DNA of 64,000 nt, taken from assembly GCF_036370855.1 (NCBI RefSeq), contig NC_088117.1:186001-250000 (forward strand), given 5' to 3'. This DNA is from Dromaius novaehollandiae. Taxonomy: Eukaryota > Chordata > Aves > Casuariiformes > Dromaiidae. The notes under the pieces are model-generated. The model searched no databases. It was not told the origin of the DNA and worked only from the letters and a program-made list of their open reading frames with translations. A program made the position numbers and the translations under genes. Every line of letters starts with the position of its first letter. Position 1 is the stretch's first letter. This document shows positions 56,701 to 64,000 of this stretch, one piece after another.

Positions 56701-59700
56701 GAACACAAATTAACTGCTTCACTCATTGAACTGTTTAGCTATGGAGATAAAGAACCAGGAAAAAGCACTATGACTGGCAAGAATAAAATTTCAAGTTTGA
56801 TTATAACCTGAGGGTGTTCTATTTTTCCCTTAGTTTCAGATTATACATGATCTATTCAAATTAAAGTTCTCCTAAATCCATAATTAGTGCCACATTATCA
56901 ACATTCAGCAAGAATGTTATGTTCTTGTTGGCCAACTTAATGCAAAGGCTGTATGTTGTTTTGTTATATCTTTTGGATTATCTGATGAAGCACTGTTTCC
57001 TGTTGCAGAGATACCCATGTATCAGTATGAGGGGAGGGCTGCCCTACGCTGGGCACTTTTCAGATACACCTTCTTCTTCTTTGAAAACAAGTTTTCTAGC
57101 TTCTACTAGTAGCAGCAGGCCTGGAAATGATACAAAAGAGACAACTAGCTATCTCGATACTCCAGAATGCTCTTTGTCTCCACAGTTTCTTCAAATGCAG
57201 TATTTTTCAGTTTCATATTGCTGGCTTCTTAATATGCCTGTTGAGAGTACTGACTAGCTAATGAGTTCTTCATCTAGCAAGGGGAGTAAATACCGAAGAC
57301 TTCTACATTAGAAACTGGAAAAAGACACTCTTCCAGGCATCAGATTTTCAGTTCTAGACAGGCAGTATCACATTATCTCCTTCAATATTTCCCTAAGCAA
57401 AAGTTGTGTACAGTAGAAGTTGAGTAGTTCAAGAGAGCAATCTAGCTTACTGGAGACTGAAGCATGACACTTTTGCTCTAAACAACCCAAACACTAATGG
57501 AGCTGCCTGGAAAAAAAAACCACTCAAATTTTCCTGTACTCATGCTGACTTTGAAAGGCAGGGAAATCATGGTAACAGCACAACATTTTTCCAGTTACCT
57601 GAAATTTTCTGCCGTCCTTCCATTCCCGAGTCCCATAGCCTTCTACGTGGCTGAGATAAAATGCTCCAATGAATTTGGAACCATCAGGCCAGTAGCATAT
57701 CCCTTTCCCATGGCGATGGTCCATGTACAACTGTCCCGTGTATCTCTGTAATCCACCACAAAGAGAAGGGACAGTAAGAATGATACCGTTCAGAGGACAG
57801 AAATAAGTGAATTTTTAATTGCCTCCTTAATGTAACAGAGCAGCACTAACATGGTGCAGGAAACTGAGGATGAAACTGTTATACAGTTAAGAAAGACTAG
57901 GCAAAATCTCATCTTCACTGTAGTCACTGTCTTCAAAACTCCACCAAGATTTTACCAGTTGCCACAGCAGCTCTTCCATCATGTAGCAGTCATGATGGAA
58001 GATCATACTATTTTAGCAGTGTTTATATCATTGATATGTTGCCAAATGATGCAGGCTAAACCAAGACCTATCAAAGTGTTCAACACCTCTCACAAAGACC
58101 TGTATCCCAATAAACATTTGGTTGGGAAATTTTGCATCCGACAAAACAGGGCATTCAGCATAGCCATGAAAACACATATTTTGCTAAAAAACAAGCAGCC
58201 GAATACATAAAACCCAGTAAAACCAAACGAAAAACACCTAGCTAACATGCTTATAAATCAATTTTTTCATTACAGAAGGAAAGAACCTCCACACATAGAG
58301 AATATTCCTACTTCCAAATGACAAAACTCTGCTTGGAGAAAGAGCTATCACTCAAATAAATGCCCAACCCCTACCTTCTGATGAATTTTACTCACCCTCA
58401 ACCTAACAACCCATACTCTTAAAGTGCAATAAAATGCAGTCTGCAGTGAGTAGTCAAAATAATTTTGTATTAAATACAATTATATTTATTTAAAATATAA
58501 TTAATAATATATAATAAATAAAAGACAATTAACAATATACTATAAATAAAATATAACTAAAGATGTATAATAAATAAAATAATTATAATATTTAAATAAA
58601 ACAATATATGTTTATTGCTGTTCTCATGCGTCTTCAGCCCTGCCATAAGGTCTTTAATTTCCAGCTGCAGGTGAAGTCCCTGGAGATTACACCTTTGTGC
58701 ACTACTTGCTAAAAAGATAAATTCGATTGCTACTCTAAAACTGGCACTTCTGACCCTCAGTAGAAAGTTCTGAAAAAACATCGTATCGTACGTAAACATA
58801 GTGCTGAACTGTATCAAGGTGACAGACGCTAAGTCAAAAGCTTGTCCATAATCCCTTTTCTCTTCAGTGAAGAAATCCTTAACTATCAGCCCACTCATCT
58901 GATGGATTTTGATTGAAATTTGATCAATCGTGATTGATTTTAGCCACAAACACTTTAAGGTATCCATTATTTTTAAGCAAAAAGACAGACATTTGGGGGA
59001 CGTTTTATAGAAATTAATCAAAATTTTGTAATTGAAAAAAATTCCCATTTAAATCAAAACCTCAATTCCTTAAATGCTTTATTAAAGGCATTTGTGTGTC
59101 TTCAGTGTTATTTCTCTTCAAATTAAATCACCTAAATATCCCAATCAATCATATGGCTTGTCTTTAATAAAAGCATAACTGAAGGGATAGGATGAACCCT
59201 ATGGAGAACAAAGTAGCCCTGGTATTCTGTAGCATAAACTATGACTATTCTTAGTTTGAATAAACTATGACTATTCTTAGTTTGAAAGAAAAAAGGTGAA
59301 AAGTGCTAAGTAAGTTCCCTAAGGCCTCGTCAGAGGATGGTGCCGTGGAGACTTTCATTTCTAGGTCACCAATGCAAATTCAGCCCAATCAACAAAACCC
59401 GAAAACTACTACCCTCTATCAAGTGAGTTGCCACAATAATCATCACCGAAGACAGGGAGCTGCTGCTACTGCTTCTGCCTGATGCGTGTTAGGACTTTTG
59501 CTTAGAACGCGCAGTTTGCCCCCAAAAGACAACAGTGAGGAGCAATGCCGAGGTCTTTATATTGCCAGAATTAAGGCTGTGTTTCTCTGCTAGACTGATT
59601 CTTGGGAGCATTGATAGGCAAATGGAGTTCCAGAGGAAGAGAAAAAGAGCTAATTTTAAATTTTCTATCTGCGCAATGGTATAACTCATAAGCAGAAAAA

Positions 59701-60630
59701 GAGATGTCCCACCGTGCAGACAACCGATCCCTAACGGATGATTTCGAGTTACGTTGCCGTGGCAGCTTTCCCTGACAATCAAAACGGCAGCTCAGTACTC
59801 ACTGGTGGCGCAGAAGAGAAGAACCTCACAAGGGAACCGGAAACATTAGTCACTCCTCATGGTATTTTCACCATACAGGAAGATGCACTCACACTTCAGA
59901 GGTTAAACTTTGTACCAAAAGCTCACGGCAGCATCCCCTCCTCCCCTGCCGGCCTCCCGCTCTCCCCACTGGGGTCTGAGGCCACGTTCAGCCATCGACA
60001 GCGACCCAGGACTCGGCAACGGCATCACGGCAGCCATCTGCTTACCCTGAGCGTGAGGGCAGACCAAGTCCTTCGAAGCAGGGGGCAAAAGCACGTTATC
60101 TGGGAACTTGTGTCCCGATTTGCATTTTAGCAGCAAATATATTATTAACCTGAACACAGAGCAACAGAATGCCCCCAAAGGGCAGCAAGGGCCAGCGCGC
60201 TGGCCGAGCAGGTGCTCGGATGTTGCAGGGGAGCTGGGAAAGCGCTCGCTTTACTAAGAAATAAGGCGAAACCGCCTAGTTTGCCCCAAAACCAGAGGCG
60301 AGAGGAGAGATGCAAGCCTAGGAAAAACCTGCATTTCAGAGACCCATCTCCTTGCCAAATGGACCGGTGGGGAACACGAAGGCAGAAAGCCCTGCACGGC
60401 GCGCTCCCACCGCCTGGCCCGGCTCCCCGGCCCGGCCCAGGCCGGGGGGCGGCGGCGGGGGGCCCCGCTTGCAGCCGGTTGCGCCAGGCAGGGCGCTCCC
60501 CGACGGCGGCTCCCCGCGGCCCGCGCACCTCGCCGCCCCCAGGCCCGCTGCCGTCGCCGGGCGCTGCCGCCTCCTCTGCGCCGCCCTCGGCCGCCGCCTG
60601 ACTGGAAACTCGCTCGGCACCGGCCTCCAT
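38615..60630 (-). CDS. ANKMY1: ANKMY1, ankyrin repeat and MYND domain protein 1
   Basis: Coding exons, minus strand, 5' to 3': 60630-60529, 57745-57599, 55933-55545, 54734-54518, 53682-53518, 52127-52069, 50618-50447, 49982-49842, 47085-46915, 46214-46107, 44481-44350, 43498-43385, one not found, 41072-41006, 38789-38615 (TAG). Located exons total 2159 nt; the reading phase requires a further exon of 3n+1 bases between 43385 and 41072. Order: low-complexity A/G/E N-terminus, MORN repeats (residues ~35-110), ankyrin repeats (~260-640), C-terminal MYND zinc finger. This order is that of ANKMY1. MORN and ankyrin repeats and MYND fingers mediate protein contacts; the exact role of ANKMY1 is poorly known. 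The gene starts in a CpG island. Exon 7 uses a weak donor (GTTTTA). Confidence 0.92.
43005..43024. repeat. (TA)n microsatellite
   Basis: About nine TA units in the intron after the last ankyrin exon. Confidence 0.8.
43385..54734 (-). CDS. ANKMY1: ANKMY1 ankyrin-repeat exons
   Basis: Ten exons in phase carry ankyrin-type helices: [27 protein letters not shown] (54734-53518), [14 protein letters not shown] and [12 protein letters not shown] (50618-50447), LTPLHIAVS (49982-49842), [12 protein letters not shown] (47085-46915), [12 protein letters not shown] (46214-46107), [12 protein letters not shown] (44481-44350), [11 protein letters not shown] (43498-43385). Most junctions are phase 0, so repeats and exons nearly coincide. 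A 59-bp exon at 52127-52069 encodes a short Ser/Glu-rich linker. Confidence 0.9.
44224..44248. repeat. Poly-A run
   Basis: 25 A in an ANKMY1 intron, 100 bp from an ankyrin exon. Confidence 0.9.
45225..45300 (-). mobile_element. Possible tRNA-derived SINE head
   Basis: On the minus strand TAGCCTAGTGG fits a pol III A box and GGTTTGGGTCT about 35 bases later fits a decayed B box, in an ANKMY1 intron. Boundaries and family are unknown; may be chance. Confidence 0.35.
47728..49216 (+). mobile_element. CR1 retrotransposon in an ANKMY1 intron, antisense to the gene
   Basis: Plus-strand remnant of ORF2 from the RT region ([19 protein letters not shown] at about 47810) through SKFADD-equivalent sequence, [19 protein letters not shown] (about 48430), [12 protein letters not shown] and [12 protein letters not shown] (about 48600), to the 3' end with ATTCTGTG at 49203-49210. 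Frames change several times. Its last 500 bases match 29200-29720 inverted, so both belong to the same subfamily. It separates ankyrin exons at 49842 and 47085. Confidence 0.9.
49689..49711. repeat. Poly-T run
   Basis: 23 T, 130 bp downstream (in gene sense) of the exon at 49982-49842. Confidence 0.9.
55545..57745 (-). CDS. ANKMY1: ANKMY1 MORN-repeat exons
   Basis: 57745-57599 encodes [21 protein letters not shown] and [21 protein letters not shown], two clear MORN units (G-x-G-x-x-x-W/Y-x-D-G). 55933-55545 adds [19 protein letters not shown], then about 100 residues without a repeat pattern ([19 protein letters not shown]). The donor at 55544 (AA|GTAACC) leaves two bases that pair with the G of the next exon to give Lys. 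Confidence 0.9.
58440..58620. repeat. AT-rich low-complexity tract
   Basis: Nearly pure A/T with repeated AATATA/AATAAATA in the first ANKMY1 intron. Confidence 0.85.
59235..59287. repeat. 26-bp tandem duplication
   Basis: TAAACTATGACTATTCTTAG plus TTTGAA occurs twice head to tail, essentially unchanged, suggesting a recent event in the first ANKMY1 intron. Confidence 0.85.
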
Positions 60631-61000
60631 GGCGGCGGCCCCCGCCGACGGCTCCGCAGCGGCCGCGCTCCGCCTCGGCGGCGCCCGCGTTGCCGTGGAG
60701 ACGGTAGCGGGGCGAGGGAGGCGGGGCCGCCGCCGGGCCCCGGCAGCGCCTCCGCAGCGGCCCGGAGGCCCCGGAGCGTCTGCAGCGAAGGCCTGAGGAG
60801 GAAAGGCCCGGAGAGTCCTCGCTTCGTGCAGCCTGGGGTGCCTTCTCCTCGCTTACAGTCTGCAGGGGGCCGAAGCTGCTCCGCAGGAGCCGGGGCGCGG
60901 CGTTTGCTGGGGCTGCCCCCACCTCCCGCACGGCTCCTGCAGGGCCAGCGGCTCTCCCCGCTGAGGCCTGCGCGCGCGCGCTCGCCTTCAGCCTGCCGTG
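60380..61000 (-). promoter_or_regulatory. ANKMY1: CpG island promoter of ANKMY1
   Basis: CpG-dense block over the first exon (ATG at 60630) and its upstream side. No TATA seen. GTTGCCGTGGAGACGGTAGC at about 60690 resembles an RFX X-box-like site, often found near cilia-related genes; this is only a sequence resemblance. Long open frames on both strands here are compositional. Confidence 0.7.
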
Positions 61001-61009
61001 GCTAGCTCC

Positions 61010-64000
61010 TGAGGAGCAATTTCTGGGAAAGGCATCGTTCAAATATACTGCATCGCACAACCCCTTACGTTCTGCAGGGGAGAGATGAGAGGGGAATTGG
61101 CGCAACGCAGCCCAGCAGAGAAGAAGCACAGAGCGTCACGGGTGAGGTGGAAGGAGTCCCTACAGTTGGCGTATGGCAAACTCTTCCTGGAGCAGCCCGT
61201 CCCTCGACAGCCAGCCCCCGCCTGCCCGCCGCGGCTGGAGCCAGGCCCATCTCCCAGGCCGACCCTCAAACACTCCTGGCGAGCTCGCTCGACCTCATGC
61301 ACACCGGCGTTACACCGCCAGCACCGCTTTGCAAGTGGTTGGTGAGCTCCACGCTTGCACGGTGAATAACAGCAAGAGCAGAGCTTCATCGTTACTTTAG
61401 CACGACCAGCTGTCGCCGAAATGCACCAAGTCTACATCGGTCTAAGTTACCACATGGCCAGAGCAGCGACCGCTTCAGAGCCACGGCTCTGAGACCTCTC
61501 GGCCTCCTAAAAGACTTGTTCGCCACGAGCACAGCAGCGACTCCCACCCTGCACCTACTCAGCACAGCCTGTTGCATTACTCTTCTAACCCGCCAGAATT
61601 CAGCCGCTGCTGGGCAGGTTTTGGTGGCACCAGTGCTCTTTTTTCCATCGTTGCTACCCAGACGCTTTGAAGCAGTTGAAAGCAGCCTAGCGTAGCAAAT
61701 TTGGGTAGTTTACACTTCCTTGTCTTCTTTGGGGTTATTCTAATGCCCATGTCGTACAGTTTAAATTCATAATGCTTTGTCTACACCCAGAAGCCAGGAG
61801 GGTGGTCACATCCTTTCTTATCCCCTAAAGAGGGGTGGCATTTCAGGTAAAGCCATGGTGATTCTAAGCTGAGATCTGTGGGCAAGAGACATAAAAAAAA
61901 TGGGAGGTGGAATATCTTTTCCTCTTGACAAAGAACAAGCAGAGAAAGAAAACCCTCTGCCTACTCTTAAAGAGGCTTTTTTCTTGAACCAATAGGTGGT
62001 ATAATTAGATGCCCTGGCATGCTAGAAAATATTGACAGTAACATCTCCAGATAACTTGGTTGCAGGGCTCCGTACCAGGAGAGCTTATCATGGGTTGGTT
62101 TTGTGTTTAAAAAAATCCTCACAAATGCCAGATTTTCCAGCATTATAAAAAGAGCCAGCTAATCAGTTTAAACCTCCCTTTCTTTATGAAGAAAGCACTG
62201 TCAGTCTGAAGCTAGTAAGTCAATTTATAGTAAGACAAATGGGGAACTTTTCCTTAAGTCTCGGCTAAGCACTACAGCCCATGAAAGAACTTTTATTTAA
62301 AAATCATTTGAGCTTTAAAAACTTTTGATCTGCATTTTTATTTATTGTTTGTGAAAAACTTACCAGTCTCTGGTTTAATTTCCAGGATTCCTCTTAGGCT
62401 GTACCTGCCAGAATTACTGAAGCCATAATCTCCGTGACAGAAATTCAGAATGTTGAATCAATAAGGAATAGAAACCAGTGCATTGTAATCTGAAAACAAT
62501 AGACTGGACATGTAATACCAGGGTATGAAACATCCCGTACAGTAAGTGTACTTCAGATGTTTTTAAGTGGAAATGTACTCTCTAAATAGCTGGTAAATTC
62601 TGCTGAGCAGGCCGTCAGGTGTGAATCTTAGGTCACACAGCTCTCATATATCCCTGTGAGAAATGTGGAGTAGTTTCTATTGTAAGTTGTGATGGGAGGT
62701 TATCGTTTATTAGGAGTAAATTATGGATAAGATACTATTTGCAGAAAAAATACAGGACTGGAAGAGACCTTTTGGAATTGCATCCTATCATTTTTTCTTT
62801 TAACTATGCTGTTCATGCTGCATCATAAAACTAGGTCCTTTGCCCCATTATTCCTGTTTAAAAAGTAGTAATGTCACAGCCCAGCCTGAATTATAAATGG
62901 TTTGTATATCCTTTTTCCTTCTGCTAACATCTCTTCCACTTTGAATTCCTCTTGCCTGGCCAAAATACCACACACAGTTCTGGGTGAAGTGCCTTCTATG
63001 TTTACATTTCCCTATTTTTTCATCTGCTACACCGTAGGATGGTTCCTGCTTATGTTTTATTCCTGAAGCTGTCTTGTGGCTCCTAAGCATCCAATGGTTA
63101 GCTAACACCTTTTCCTTGGAGGTGATCTCTGATATCTCCAGCTGTAAGAGTTCTTCTTTGCCCCCACATAACCAAATTGTCACTTGTTAGCACTGTGTTT
63201 TGTACCAATCATTCCATTTCCTTCCACTATGTTGGCCGGTGTCACCTGACTTAGTAGTGCCTCTCAGCTTTTTGTCATCAACAAACAGTCACGTACTCTT
63301 TTTGTGTCAAGACCAGAAATGAAAATGTTAACTAAAATCAGTCTGACACTTGATCCTCAAGGGAGTCCACTAGTCACCTGTATTCAACTATACAGCACTT
63401 TTTTCAGCATGGATATTTGTTGCTTTCATTTTTTTAGCTCCTCGTGCCCTCCCCATACCCGTCGCTTACAGTTTTTTAGAAAGCTCCACTTTAACCAGAA
63501 GATTTTTTTCCATTGCAGTGCACCAACTCTTTTACTGAATTCCAGTGCGATTAGAGATAGTTGATCTTTCTTTTCAATGGAATCATTCACCCTATCAAAA
63601 AAGATATTAGTTGGGCACAATCTACCATGATAAACCCATGTCATATTTATTGTATTTTCAAAATACTCCCTATATACTCAGAGAAGATCAGGATCTTTAT
63701 AAAACGCAGCCAGTCTCTTCTTTTTAATTCAGGCCAGTAGAGGGAGTGATGACTGCTATATGTAGAGTACACAAACAAACCCAAGAGAAAAAAATAGGAC
63801 TCCGTCTGCCTGTCGACTGTCTGTCTCACTGCTAATAACCCTAACCATCAGCCTATAGAGTCATGCTTTTTCTAGCAGCCAGGATGATAGCAAGTCCAAT
63901 CAGTAGAACTAACTTTATAGTCTGATGACAACTGCATTAGAGTGAGAGGTGGGAGAGGTGAGTTTGAACCCCGTCCCACTAAAGTTAGCTTTAAGGTCAG
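61010..64000. other. Upstream flank of ANKMY1, no gene recognised
   Basis: No coding exon with a recognisable domain. In mammals DUSP28 lies head to head with ANKMY1; I could not find any phosphatase signature (HC-x5-R) here. GAGTTTGAACCCC at about 63960 could be a decayed pol III B box near the right edge. Confidence 0.45.

Noticed and set aside
58557..59048. 163-codon minus-strand frame in the first ANKMY1 intron
   Set aside because: AT-rich, I/F/L/K-biased, no MORN pattern, no splice signals in phase with neighbouring exons.
60254..61129. 291-codon minus and 217-codon plus frames over the ANKMY1 CpG island
   Set aside because: Composition-driven. The real first exon uses only 60630-60529 before a donor.

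Overview
The window is vertebrate nuclear DNA, most likely from a bird. The support is: spliced genes with GT-AG introns; three CR1 retrotransposons with avian-type 3' ends (ATTCTGTG octamers); endogenous retroviruses (ERVs) of a gammaretrovirus-like and a betaretrovirus-like type; a CCDC81-like gene with duplicated modules (this family is expanded in birds); and ANKMY1. I cannot name the species. All coordinates were read by eye from splice signals, reading phase and codon continuity; no alignment was run.

Layout. (1) 1-4.1 kb: minus-strand remains of a gammaretrovirus-like provirus (gag end, protease, RT, RNase H) and scrambled LTR-derived repeats. (2) 4.1-9.0 kb: a CpG island and a plus-strand gene I do not recognise. 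Eleven exons join in phase into a 351-codon single-pass membrane protein with a signal peptide, a stalk built from duplicated ~24-residue exons, one transmembrane helix and a basic/acidic tail. The stop codon lies inside the polyadenylation signal. (3) 10.7-13.1 kb: plus-strand remains of a provirus whose LTR matches the pieces in region 1 in inverted orientation, so the unknown gene sits between inverted proviral copies. (4) 13.46-17.23 kb: a second, betaretrovirus-like provirus with both LTRs, a gag fragment, RT with YVDD, an integrase core, and no env. (5) 17.6-26.9 kb: a CCDC81-like gene, plus strand, 15 exons found, with two HU-type domains and a coiled-coil/charged tail. A four-exon module is duplicated and part of it looks gene-converted. 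The first coding exon was not found. (6) 27-38.5 kb: intergenic DNA with two CR1 copies and a pair of inverted minisatellite-bearing repeats about 7.5 kb apart. (7) 38.5-60.7 kb: ANKMY1, minus strand, 14 exons located plus one that the reading phase requires but I could not find: MORN repeats, ankyrin repeats, C-terminal MYND zinc finger. A CR1 copy lies in one intron. Its first exon lies in a CpG island. (8) 61-64 kb: no gene recognised.

The host genes show no sign of working together. The unknown membrane protein is the strongest candidate for something undescribed, followed by the exon-module duplication and conversion in the CCDC81-like gene. The proviruses are broken and described only as remnants.
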